From Reyranella sp. (GTDB taxonomy: Bacteria; Pseudomonadota; Alphaproteobacteria; Reyranellales; Reyranellaceae), in contig JADHLS010000347.1 of NCBI GenBank assembly GCA_016780605.1, positions 1 to 6,113 on the forward strand: a DNA stretch of 6,113 nucleotides, given 5' to 3'. The position numbers were made by a program, and so were the translations under genes. The notes under the pieces were generated by a model. That model made no database searches. It had not been told where the DNA came from and saw nothing but the letters and a program-made list of their open reading frames with translations. Numbering within the stretch: the stretch's first letter is position 1; every line of letters begins with the position of its first letter. Positions 1 through 5,590 of the stretch are shown piece after piece.

Positions 1-1
1 C

Positions 2-574
2 GTCGCCTATCGGCTGTCCGTCTTGTCCGACAAGCGCGCCCGGCGCCTGATCGAGCTGGTCGCTGAGCGCGCCAACTGGGCCGGGCGCGGACCTTCAAGC
101 GTTCGGGCCGGCACGGGCAAAGGCCTCGGTCTTGCCTTCGCGCGCTACAAGAACCGGGCCGCCTATGCGGCCGTGGTGGCAGAGGTCACGGTTCAGGAGA
201 TAGTGAAGGTCGACCGCGTCTGGTGCGTCGCCGACGCCGGCCTGGTGGTCAATCCTGACGGCGCGCGCAACCAGCTCGAGGGCGGCATCATCCAGGCCGT
301 GAGCTGGACCTTGAAGGAACAGGTGAAGCTCGACGGTGAAGGCATCGCCTCGCGCGACTGGGAGAGCTATCCCATCCTGCGCTTCAGCGAGGTGCCGGAG
401 ATGCAGGTCGAGTTCGTCGACGGCGCGGGCAATCCGACCCTGGGTGTTGGCGAGTGCACGGTCGGGCCGACGGCGGCGGCGATCGCCAACGCCGTCAATC
501 ATGCGCTTGGCGTGCGCATTCACGACATGCCGTTCACTCGGGACCGCGTCATGGCGGCGCTGCTGAAAACCTGA
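2..574 (+). CDS. Molybdopterin-binding subunit of xanthine dehydrogenase/aldehyde oxidase superfamily, C-terminal part (5' truncated)
   Basis: The reading frame is open from the left edge and ends at TGA 572-574, giving about the last 190 residues of a much larger protein, so the true start lies outside the window. It shows the C-terminal part of the molybdenum-cofactor domain: a KGLGLAFARYKN stretch, the segment VADAGLVVNPDGARNQLEGG (codons about 230-290), and GVGE, whose Glu (codon 452-454) matches the catalytic base of molybdenum hydroxylases. Family knowledge: such subunits hydroxylate N-heterocycles or aldehydes using water and pass electrons to [2Fe-2S] and sometimes cytochrome partners. 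The wording (SWTLKE, SYPILRFSEVPE) recalls nicotinate dehydrogenase NicB/isoquinoline oxidoreductase IorB types. It stops right after this domain, so it lacks the C-terminal cytochrome c extension of Pseudomonas NicB. The substrate is not determinable. A TTG at 23 is only an internal codon, not a credible start. Confidence 0.9.
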   Translation, partial: VAYRLSVLSDKRARRLIELVAERANWAGRGPSSVRAGTGKGLGLAFARYKNRAAYAAVVAEVTVQEIVKVDRVWCVADAGLVVNPDGARNQLEGGIIQAVSWTLKEQVKLDGEGIASRDWESYPILRFSEVPEMQVEFVDGAGNPTLGVGECTVGPTAAAIANAVNHALGVRIHDMPFTRDRVMAALLKT

Positions 575-575
575 C

Positions 576-603
576 CGGCGGGTGTGCTATACCCTTCCCG
601 CCG
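576..603 (+). other. Inverted repeat just after the molybdoenzyme stop codon
   Basis: CGGCGGG (576-582) and CCCGCCG (597-603) are perfect 7-bp complements around a 14-nt loop. An alternative hairpin, GGGTGT (580-585) with ATACCC (589-594), uses the same G580-G582, so the two folds exclude each other. No T-run follows, so a classical Rho-independent terminator is not supported. It could slow transcription leaving the upstream gene or fold in the leader of the downstream small gene. Confidence 0.35.
584..593 (+). promoter_or_regulatory. Possible extended -10 promoter element for the cysteine-rich gene
   Basis: TGCTATACC (585-593) resembles an extended -10 (TG-n-TATA) and lies about 35 bp before the chosen ATG at 629. 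A -35 match is poor: CTGAAA at 563-568 sits 19 bp upstream. The change from an enzyme to a secreted small protein makes a separate promoter plausible, but the evidence is one weak hexamer that also overlaps an inverted repeat. Confidence 0.3.
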
Positions 604-628
604 TGGCCATGAGGATCGGGAGCAGGTG

Positions 629-1003
629 ATGCGCGTGCTGGCTTTGTTGTTGGTCTTGGTGAGCATGCCTGTGCTTGCGGCCACCAACTACACACCGTGG
701 CCGGATCGGGAGGAACAGGCGTCCGTTACCGAGTTGGCGCAGCCGGTTACCGAGCTGGCGCAGGCCCAGGGGCAGAGACAGGGGCAGGGTCAAGGCCAAG
801 GGCCGGGCCAAGGCCAGGATAGCGGCAGCGGCAGCAGGTCCAACGGAAGCCTGAGCGGCGGCGACTACCCCGGACGCTATTGCTGCTTCCATTGCCGGGC
901 CAATGAGATTCCTTGTGGCGGCGAGTGCATTCCCGCCAAGCTCAACGGCAAGCAGGCGATGTGCAAGAAGGTCGCTGGATGCGCCTGTGCCGGTAAACCC
1001 TGA
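629..1003 (+). CDS. Small secreted cysteine-rich protein with Gln-Gly repeat, unknown function
   Basis: The 124-residue protein is read from ATG 629, chosen because GGGAG (618-622) lies 6 bp upstream and because the protein then begins with a good Sec signal peptide (MRVLALLLVLVSMPVLA, cut near residue 17-18). An ATG at 584 would add 15 polar residues ahead of it. After the signal come a duplicated VTELAQ motif (residues 33-38 and 40-45), a Q/G-rich linker (about 47-63), an S/G-rich linker (64-78), and a C-terminal domain with eight cysteines (C85, C86, C89, C96, C100, C112, C118, C120). The spacing includes PCGGECI and GCAC. An even number of cysteines in an exported protein suggests disulfides, or a metal site through CCxxC. 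The CG-x-x-CI...C...GCAC pattern resembles small bacterial hypothetical proteins, but I recognise no characterised family. It converges with the dioxygenase gene, whose stop is 6 bp away. Confidence 0.8.
   Translation: MRVLALLLVLVSMPVLAATNYTPWPDREEQASVTELAQPVTELAQAQGQRQGQGQGQGPGQGQDSGSGSRSNGSLSGGDYPGRYCCFHCRANEIPCGGECIPAKLNGKQAMCKKVAGCACAGKP
767..817 (+). repeat. Gln-Gly codon repeat in the cysteine-rich gene
   Basis: This run of CAG/CAA codons alternating with GGN codons encodes residues 47-63, interrupted once by Arg and once by Pro-Gly. It is preceded by a 21-bp tandem duplication (725-742 and 746-763, one mismatch) that gives the two VTELAQ copies. Both are slippage-prone and probably form a flexible linker between the mature N-terminus and the cysteine domain. 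Confidence 0.8.
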
Positions 1004-1009
1004 GCGGAG

Positions 1010-1894
1010 CTAGGCGGCTTCCTGCACCGCCGTTGGCCCGTCGCCGGCCAGCGTCGTGCGGCGCATGTCGCGCGGTTCGTGGGCCGGGAAGGGCCGGGCG
1101 CGATGCATGGTCTGCCGGTTGTCCCACATCACGAGGTCGCCGACGCGCCATTTGTGGGTGTAGACGAACTCACGCTGGGTGGCGTGCTCGATCAGATCGC
1201 GCAGGTAACCGCGCGCCTCGGGCATCGGCCAGCCGACGATGCTGCCGGCATGTGACGAGAGATAGAGCGACTTGCGTCCCGTCACCGGATGGGTGCGCAC
1301 CATGCATTGGCGCACCGGCTTGAAGCGCTCGCGTTCCTCGTCCGTGAAGTCGTAGAAGCCGATGATTTGCCGCGAGTACATCTGCGAATGCTCGCACACC
1401 ATGTTCTCGACCTCGGCCTTGGTCTCCGCATCGAGCGCGTCGTAGGCCGCGCGCATATCGGCGAACTGCGTGTTGCCGCCCTTGGACGGAATGCTGATGG
1501 CGTGGAGCAGCGAGTACTTGGCCGGCACCACCTTGAAGGAAGAATCCGAGTGCCACAGCCGGTTGCCGATGGCGAACAGCCGGCGCCGATCGTCGCGCTT
1601 GAACGGCGTGTTGTCCTTGTCGAGGTTGGAGACGTCGGCGAACGTTGTCGGCAGCCGGTACTCGTTGGCGGCGCGCAGGCTGGTGCCGATGGCGTGCTCG
1701 ATCCCGCCCAGGCTCTCGGTGAAGGCGAGCTGCTGGGCGTCGTCGATCTTCTGGTCGCGGAACACCAGCACGGCGTACCGGTCCATGCCGGCGTGGATCG
1801 ACGCCACCTCTTCCTTGCTGAGCGGCTTGCGCATGTCGACGCCGTCGACCTCGGCTGCGAAGCAGGGGCCGACCTGACGGAAGGAGATGGGCAT
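1010..1894 (-). CDS. TfdA/TauD family Fe(II)/2-oxoglutarate-dependent dioxygenase
   Basis: This is a 294-residue cytoplasmic enzyme. Family chemistry: Fe(II) and 2-oxoglutarate activate O2 to hydroxylate a substrate carbon, giving succinate and CO2; TfdA cleaves the ether of 2,4-D this way and TauD releases sulfite from taurine. The iron triad is visible as H115-x-D117 (in LWHSDSSF) and H264 (in DNRQTMHR). R275 and R279 lie 11 and 15 residues after H264, where TauD has its 2-oxoglutarate arginines, and T142 (GGNTQF) fits the conserved Thr. The stretches EHATQREFVY and VGDLVMWDNR and the length match TfdA, especially the alpha-type TfdA of Bradyrhizobium as I remember it, better than TauD. The ATG at 1894 has GGAGG (1901-1905) 6 bp upstream. 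It is the last gene of the minus-strand operon, 22 bp after NIPSNAP B. An aryloxyalkanoate substrate is possible but unproven. Confidence 0.93.
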   Translation of the reverse strand: MPISFRQVGPCFAAEVDGVDMRKPLSKEEVASIHAGMDRYAVLVFRDQKIDDAQQLAFTESLGGIEHAIGTSLRAANEYRLPTTFADVSNLDKDNTPFKRDDRRRLFAIGNRLWHSDSSFKVVPAKYSLLHAISIPSKGGNTQFADMRAAYDALDAETKAEVENMVCEHSQMYSRQIIGFYDFTDEERERFKPVRQCMVRTHPVTGRKSLYLSSHAGSIVGWPMPEARGYLRDLIEHATQREFVYTHKWRVGDLVMWDNRQTMHRARPFPAHEPRDMRRTTLAGDGPTAVQEAA

Positions 1895-1916
1895 GGGACG
1901 CCTCCGATGGTGGGGT

Positions 1917-2537
1917 TCAACGCAACGGCGAAAAGCCTGCCGGCACGGCGAAGATGCTTTCCTGGCGCAGCACGACGACGTCCACCGGCCGCGGCGGCGG
2001 CCATTGGCCGGACTTCATCGCATGGGCGCGCCGCGCCTCGCGGTCGGCCATGTTCTTGTAGGCCCAGACATGGACCCACTGGTTGAGCGGCCCGATGTCG
2101 GTGTAGCCGGCGAAGATCAGCGGCGAGACCGCCGTCCGCGCCTTCACCAGCGGCGCCCACGCCTCGACTACCCGGGGGATCGCTGCCGGCGCGAACGTGT
2201 ACGTGCGGAACTCGTAAAGATTGCCGTGCTCGCCCGGCTCGAAGTGCGGCGAGAACGGCGCGGGATGCAGGATCTTGGTTTCCTGCTCCACCAGCGTGTC
2301 GCCGTTGTTGGGTGGCCAGATGCCGCGCTTCACCGCATCAGCGCGGATGCGGGCGCGCTCTCCCGCATCCTGATACGGCCAGACATGGATGACCTGGTTC
2401 AGTGTGCCGACCTCGGTGCGCCAGAAGCCGCCAAGCCGCGAGAGCTTGGCGCGGGCGGGCAGGGCCTTTCCGAAGGCCTCCTCCAGCAGCGGCACGGCAC
2501 CGGGCCGCAGGAGGTAGGTGCGCATCTCGAAGATCAC
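1917..2537 (-). CDS. NIPSNAP family protein B (two tandem NIPSNAP domains)
   Basis: The product has 206 residues and two repeats of the NIPSNAP domain, a member of the dimeric alpha-beta barrel fold. Repeat 1 (about 1-77) opens with IFEMRTYLLRPG and contains LNQVIHVWPY; repeat 2 (about 107-185) opens with LYEFRTYTF and contains LNQWVHVWAY. Bacterial NIPSNAP proteins are mostly uncharacterised; the fold includes cofactor-free monooxygenases, isomerases and decarboxylases, so an enzymatic or accessory role is inference. The start is GTG at 2537: it aligns exactly with the ATG of paralogue A, has GAGGA 7 bp upstream, and gives an ungapped 206-residue match. The first ATG would remove the beginning of the first strand. 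No signal peptide or membrane segment is seen. It lies 23 bp after paralogue A and 22 bp before the dioxygenase, so it is probably co-transcribed and translationally linked. Confidence 0.9.
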   Translation of the reverse strand: MIFEMRTYLLRPGAVPLLEEAFGKALPARAKLSRLGGFWRTEVGTLNQVIHVWPYQDAGERARIRADAVKRGIWPPNNGDTLVEQETKILHPAPFSPHFEPGEHGNLYEFRTYTFAPAAIPRVVEAWAPLVKARTAVSPLIFAGYTDIGPLNQWVHVWAYKNMADREARRAHAMKSGQWPPPRPVDVVVLRQESIFAVPAGFSPLR

Positions 2538-2560
2538 CGGCTCGTCCTCAAGCCCGATCC

Positions 2561-3181
2561 CTACCGCAGCGGCGACCAGGACGCCGGGATGGCGAAGGTG
2601 CTGGTCTGCTTGTGCAGGGTCACGCTCTCGTGGCGCGGCGGTGGCCATTGGCCGGGCTTCATCGCCTGGGCGCGGCGTGTCTCGCGATCGCCCATGTTCT
2701 TGTAGGCCCAGACATGGACCCATTGGTTCAGCGCGCCGATGTCGGTGAACCCCGCGAAAATCAGCGGCGAGACGGCGCTGCGCTCCTTGATGCGCGGGCT
2801 CCAGGCCTCGATCACCTTGGGGATGGCGCCGGGGCCGTAGGTATAGGTGCGGAACTCGTAGAGGCCGCCATGCTCGCCCGGCTCGAAGGCCGGCGAGAAG
2901 GGCGCCGGATGCAGGATCTTGGATTCCATGTCGATGACGAAGTCGGCGATCTTGGGCGGCCACACGCCGCTCTTCACCGCCTCAGCACGGATCTGGTCAC
3001 GCTCGTTCAGGTCCTTGTAGGGCCAGATATGGATGATCTGGTTCAGCGTGCCGACCTCGGTCCGCCAGAAGCCGGCGATGCGAGACAGCTTGGCGCGCGC
3101 CTCGATGCGTTCGCCGAACGCCTGTTCGGCCTGCGGTGCCGTGCCGGGCTTCAGAAGATAGGTGCGTATTTCAAAGATCAT
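2561..3181 (-). CDS. NIPSNAP family protein A (two tandem NIPSNAP domains)
   Basis: The product is 206 residues with the same two-repeat design as its downstream neighbour: repeat 1 (1-77) starts MIFEIRTYLLKPG and holds LNQIIHIWPY; repeat 2 (about 107-185) starts LYEFRTYTY and holds LNQWVHVWAY, each ending in a WPP motif. My ungapped hand alignment with protein B gives about 143 of 206 identical residues (69%). ATG 3181 has GGAGG (3187-3191) 5 bp upstream, overlapping the space after the LLM stop; the gap to that gene is only 11 bp. Longer reading in this frame runs antisense-like through the LLM gene and is rejected. The product is probably cytoplasmic. It may form a homodimer or a heterodimer with B, or act on an intermediate of the operon's oxygenases; the sequence does not show a catalytic residue set that I can name. 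Confidence 0.92.
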   Translation of the reverse strand: MIFEIRTYLLKPGTAPQAEQAFGERIEARAKLSRIAGFWRTEVGTLNQIIHIWPYKDLNERDQIRAEAVKSGVWPPKIADFVIDMESKILHPAPFSPAFEPGEHGGLYEFRTYTYGPGAIPKVIEAWSPRIKERSAVSPLIFAGFTDIGALNQWVHVWAYKNMGDRETRRAQAMKPGQWPPPRHESVTLHKQTSTFAIPASWSPLR

Positions 3182-3192
3182 CGTTTCCTCCG

Positions 3193-4377
3193 TCAGTCGG
3201 CAGCCGCGGCGGCCCGCATGGGCCTGAAGGCCGGGATCACTTCCTTGGCGAAGCGGTCGAGCTGCTCCAGCGTGTCGGCGAGGTGCGTGCCGAGCGGCAT
3301 GGTGCAGATCACGCGCTCGAGCCCCGGATAGCGCGCTTCGACCTTCTTCAGCTCCTCGATGATGTCGGCCGGCGTGCCGGCCAGGAACCCGCCCGCCTTC
3401 ACCGCATCTTCGATGCGCGGCAGCTTGGTGCTGGGCACCAGGCTCGGATCGCGCATCGCCGCGATCTGCTCGTCGGTGATGGCGCGCACCAGGCGGAGCT
3501 CGCCGAACATCTTCATGTTCTCCTCGTAGAACTTCGCTGCTTTGCGCATCGCCGCCTCGCGGCTCTCGGCGATGCAGAACTGGTAGCCGAGCGCCAGCCG
3601 CTCGCCGGGCTTGAGCTCGATGCCGCGGCGCTGGTAGGCGGCGCGGAACTCTGACATGTGGCGGTCGACGGCGCCGCCCTCGGCCGAGCCGCCGCCGATC
3701 ACACCGCTGATGCCGTACTTGGCCATGAAGTCGAACGCGCGCTGCGAGCCGCTCTGGATCGGCTGCCAGCATTCCACCGGCCGGCGCAGCGGTCGCGGCA
3801 CCAGCGTGAGCTCCTTCAGCGTGTAGCCGCGATAGGGCACTTCGGGCGGGATCGTGAAGTGCTTGCCCTTGTGGCTGAAGCGCTCCTCATTGAAGGCCTT
3901 GTAGATGATGTCGACGCCTTCTTCGAACAGCTCGCGGTTGGCGTCCTGGTCTATCAGGGGGGAGCCGAAGGTCTCGACCTCGCGCGTGTGGTAGCCGCGG
4001 CCGATGCCGAAGATCACGCGGCCGCCGGTCAGGATGTCGGCCATGGCATAGTCCTCGGCCAGCCGGAGCGGATGCCACATCGGCACGATGTTGAAGCCGC
4101 AGCCGATCTTGAGGTTGCGGGTCACGCCGCAAAGGTGCGTCGCCATCATCAGCAGGTTGGGGATGCACTCCGTCCCCTCCGGCTGGAAATGGTGCTCGGC
4201 CATCCACAAGGTGTCGTAGCCCAGCCGGTCCATCTGCTTGGCGTAGCTGACCGTCTTGTGCATGACGTCGGCCAGCTCCTCGTTGGAGTACCACCGGTCG
4301 TTGATCGGCTTGCCGAGATACCCCGGATCTTCCAGGTCGACCGAGCCGACATAGGAGCTGTCGAATTTGGTGATCAT
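3193..4377 (-). CDS. LLM class flavin-dependent oxidoreductase (luciferase-like monooxygenase)
   Basis: This is a 394-residue enzyme of the bacterial luciferase-like (LLM) superfamily, a TIM barrel that uses reduced FMN or F420. Visible hallmarks are AEHHF (60-64), the segment HPLRLAEDYAMADILTGGR (102-120), GIGRGY (124-129), and a C-terminal GTPADIIEEL (334-343), typical of two-component flavin monooxygenases in the LuxA/SsuD-like group. FMN is more likely than F420 in a proteobacterium. The start is ATG 4377 with GGGAGG 8 bp upstream; the frame stays open 63 codons further, into the divergent VOC gene, but that extension has no support. It is the first gene of the operon and is followed 11 bp later by NIPSNAP A. 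No flavin reductase partner is in the window, so reduced flavin would have to come from elsewhere. Pairing with a 2-oxoglutarate dioxygenase suggests two oxidative steps on one pathway (inference). Confidence 0.93.
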   Translation of the reverse strand: MITKFDSSYVGSVDLEDPGYLGKPINDRWYSNEELADVMHKTVSYAKQMDRLGYDTLWMAEHHFQPEGTECIPNLLMMATHLCGVTRNLKIGCGFNIVPMWHPLRLAEDYAMADILTGGRVIFGIGRGYHTREVETFGSPLIDQDANRELFEEGVDIIYKAFNEERFSHKGKHFTIPPEVPYRGYTLKELTLVPRPLRRPVECWQPIQSGSQRAFDFMAKYGISGVIGGGSAEGGAVDRHMSEFRAAYQRRGIELKPGERLALGYQFCIAESREAAMRKAAKFYEENMKMFGELRLVRAITDEQIAAMRDPSLVPSTKLPRIEDAVKAGGFLAGTPADIIEELKKVEARYPGLERVICTMPLGTHLADTLEQLDRFAKEVIPAFRPMRAAAAAD

Positions 4378-4497
4378 GGCCTGTTCCTCCCGGCCGCGTT
4401 CTGGCTTTGCTCTTTGATTGGGCAGTTCCGCATTTTTTGCAGGGGCTGCCAACTCGAATCCGTGCAAAGCTCCCCTTCCTTCGACGGAGGCGAGCTC
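4378..4497. promoter_or_regulatory. Divergent intergenic control region between LLM operon and VOC gene
   Basis: The 120 bp separate the two divergent start codons and must hold promoters for both directions unless either is transcribed from elsewhere. It contains both Shine-Dalgarno sites (minus strand rc of TCCTCCC near 4385-4391; plus strand GGAGG 4486-4490, 7 bp before ATG 4498). There is a perfect 7-bp inverted pair, GCTTTGC (4404-4410) and GCAAAGC (4464-4470), with 53 bp between, and a smaller GCAG-GGG-CTGC hairpin (4439-4449) next to a T6 run (4433-4438). I see no convincing -35/-10 pair in either direction. No regulator gene is adjacent. Confidence 0.6.
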
Positions 4498-5454
4498 ATG
4501 GCAAGCAACGGCAAGCACTACGACCGCAGTGCCGAGGACCTCGGCAACATCGTCGGCCTCGAGCACGTCAATCTACAGGTCGAGGACCAGGGCCTGACGA
4601 CGCTGTTCTATATCAGCGGCCTGGGATTGACGCGCGACCCCTACCTGATGACCAGCATCGACAACATGTGGGTCAATGTCGGCCACAGCCAGTTCCATCT
4701 GGTCACCGGCAAGCCCCAGCAGTTGCGCGGCCGCGTCGGCCTGGTGATCCCTGACCGCGCCGCCCTGCTCGCCCGCCTGGAGAAGATGAAGAAGCCGCTG
4801 GAAGGAACGCGCTTCTCCTTCGCGGAACGCGAGGGCCATGTCGAGACGACCTGCCCCTGGGGTAACAAGCTCCTGATCCACGAGCCCGGCAGCTTCGGCC
4901 GCATGCAGCTCGGCATGCCCTATGTCGAGTTCGACGTGCCGGTGGGGTCGGCCAAGGCCATCGCCGATTTCTATCGCAAGATCTTCGAGACCCCCGCCTC
5001 GGTTTCGGACAAGGGCGGCGCGTCGGCGGCGCACGTGTCTGTCGGCCCCACCCAGGAGCTCATCTTCCGCGAGACCAAGGGGAAGCTGCCGGCCTATGAC
5101 GGCCATCACATCCAAGTCTACGTCGCCAACTTCTCCCGCCCGCACAAGCGGCTGCTCGAGCGCGACCTCGTCACCGAGGAGAGCAACCAGTTCCAGTACC
5201 GCTTCGAGCAGATCACCGACCTGGAAAGCGGCAAGCACCTGTTCCAGATCGAGCACGAGGTGCGCAGCATGACCAACCCGCTCTACGCAAGGCCTCTGGT
5301 CAACCGCAACCCGGCGCAGACCAACCGCAACTACGTGCCCGGCCGCGACGGCTGGGTGGCCGAGCCGATGGCGCCGGAGATGGACGATCCCCGCATGGAG
5401 CGGCGCCAGCAGCGTTTCGAGAACATCACGCGGCGGCGGCAAGCTGCGGAGTAG
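4498..5454 (+). CDS. VOC family protein with two vicinal-oxygen-chelate modules (extradiol dioxygenase-like)
   Basis: The 318-residue product has two VOC modules: module 1 at about 18-130 (LEHVNLQV, FYISGLGL, QFHLV) and module 2 at about 138-256 (MPYVEFDVP, FYRKIFET, HHIQVYV, LFQIEHEV), then a basic, Asn/Pro-rich tail of about 60 residues. The layout is that of type I extradiol ring-cleavage dioxygenases, whose catalytic C-terminal module uses His-His-Glu. Here H204 and E252 sit where the second His and the Glu would be, but the first position in MPYVEF looks like Tyr (Y142), while module 1 keeps H23 and H67. So the metal site may be rearranged, or the protein may be a non-dioxygenase VOC enzyme. 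ATG 4498 has GGAGG 7 bp upstream. It is divergent from the LLM operon across 120 bp, suggesting shared control. The function as ring-cleavage enzyme is not established. Confidence 0.9.
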   Translation: MASNGKHYDRSAEDLGNIVGLEHVNLQVEDQGLTTLFYISGLGLTRDPYLMTSIDNMWVNVGHSQFHLVTGKPQQLRGRVGLVIPDRAALLARLEKMKKPLEGTRFSFAEREGHVETTCPWGNKLLIHEPGSFGRMQLGMPYVEFDVPVGSAKAIADFYRKIFETPASVSDKGGASAAHVSVGPTQELIFRETKGKLPAYDGHHIQVYVANFSRPHKRLLERDLVTEESNQFQYRFEQITDLESGKHLFQIEHEVRSMTNPLYARPLVNRNPAQTNRNYVPGRDGWVAEPMAPEMDDPRMERRQQRFENITRRRQAAE

Positions 5455-5478
5455 GGCTGCCGGGTAACCTCTGATACA

Positions 5479-5504
5479 CAGCAGGGCGAGTTGCAGTCCT
5501 GCTG
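5479..5504 (+). terminator. Stem-loop after the VOC gene, possible terminator
   Basis: CAGCAGG (5479-5485) pairs perfectly with CCTGCTG (5498-5504) around a 12-nt loop, starting 25 bp after the VOC stop codon. The place suits a transcript end, but there is no T-run after the stem, so it is either a weak or Rho-assisted terminator, an RNA 3'-end stabiliser, or chance. Confidence 0.3.
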
Positions 5505-5519
5505 AGGGCTCTACCAGAC

Positions 5520-5545
5520 TTGCTCCCGCAACCTTGCGTTGGCAA
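5520..5545. promoter_or_regulatory. Tandem TTGC-N4-GCAA dyads, possible operator
   Basis: Two 12-bp dyads, TTGC-TCCC-GCAA (5520-5531) and TTGC-GTTG-GCAA (5534-5545), lie head to tail with 2 bp between and centres 14 bp apart, 70-96 bp upstream of the GTG of the surface-protein gene. The spacers differ while the arms match, which is what a dimeric regulator site would look like. No binding protein can be named. Confidence 0.35.
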
Positions 5546-5572
5546 AGTCCCGATACTGGCGCGGGAGGCGTG

Positions 5573-5590
5573 ACACCGATTCTTCGGTGT
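5573..5590 (+). other. Hairpin in the leader of the surface-protein gene
   Basis: ACACCGA (5573-5579) and TCGGTGT (5584-5590) form a perfect 7-bp stem with a TTCT tetraloop; GCG 5568-5570 and CGC 5592-5594 can extend it across a small internal loop. It ends 13 bp before the GGGGGGA ribosome site, so it could affect translation or mRNA stability. There is no T-run, so it is not a typical terminator. Confidence 0.35.

Noticed and set aside
1289..2086. 265-codon plus-strand open frame opposite the dioxygenase
   Set aside because: It is antisense to a gene with all catalytic residues in place, has no ribosome site and shows no recognisable domain.
2538..2963. Extension of NIPSNAP B upstream of GTG 2537
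   Set aside because: That stretch is the out-of-frame complement of NIPSNAP A, with Arg-rich nonsense sequence; paralogue alignment starts exactly at the GTG.
2402..3331. 309-codon plus-strand open frame opposite NIPSNAP A
   Set aside because: Shadow frame of the minus-strand NIPSNAP genes; the repeated blocks in it merely mirror the paralogous pair.
4437..4453. Possible sigma-54 promoter (TTGGCAG...TGCAA on the minus strand)
   Set aside because: The GG and GC pairs are 2 bp too close for the strict -24/-12 spacing.
4378..4566. 63-codon N-terminal extension of the LLM protein
   Set aside because: It would overlap the VOC gene start; ATG 4377 has a strong GGGAGG site and gives the usual LLM N-terminus.
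3658..5454. Very long plus-strand open frame (598 codons) running through the VOC gene
   Set aside because: Only the part from ATG 4498 has a ribosome site and VOC motifs; the first 280 codons are antisense to the LLM gene and give low-complexity A/V/D/H-rich sequence typical of high-GC shadow frames.
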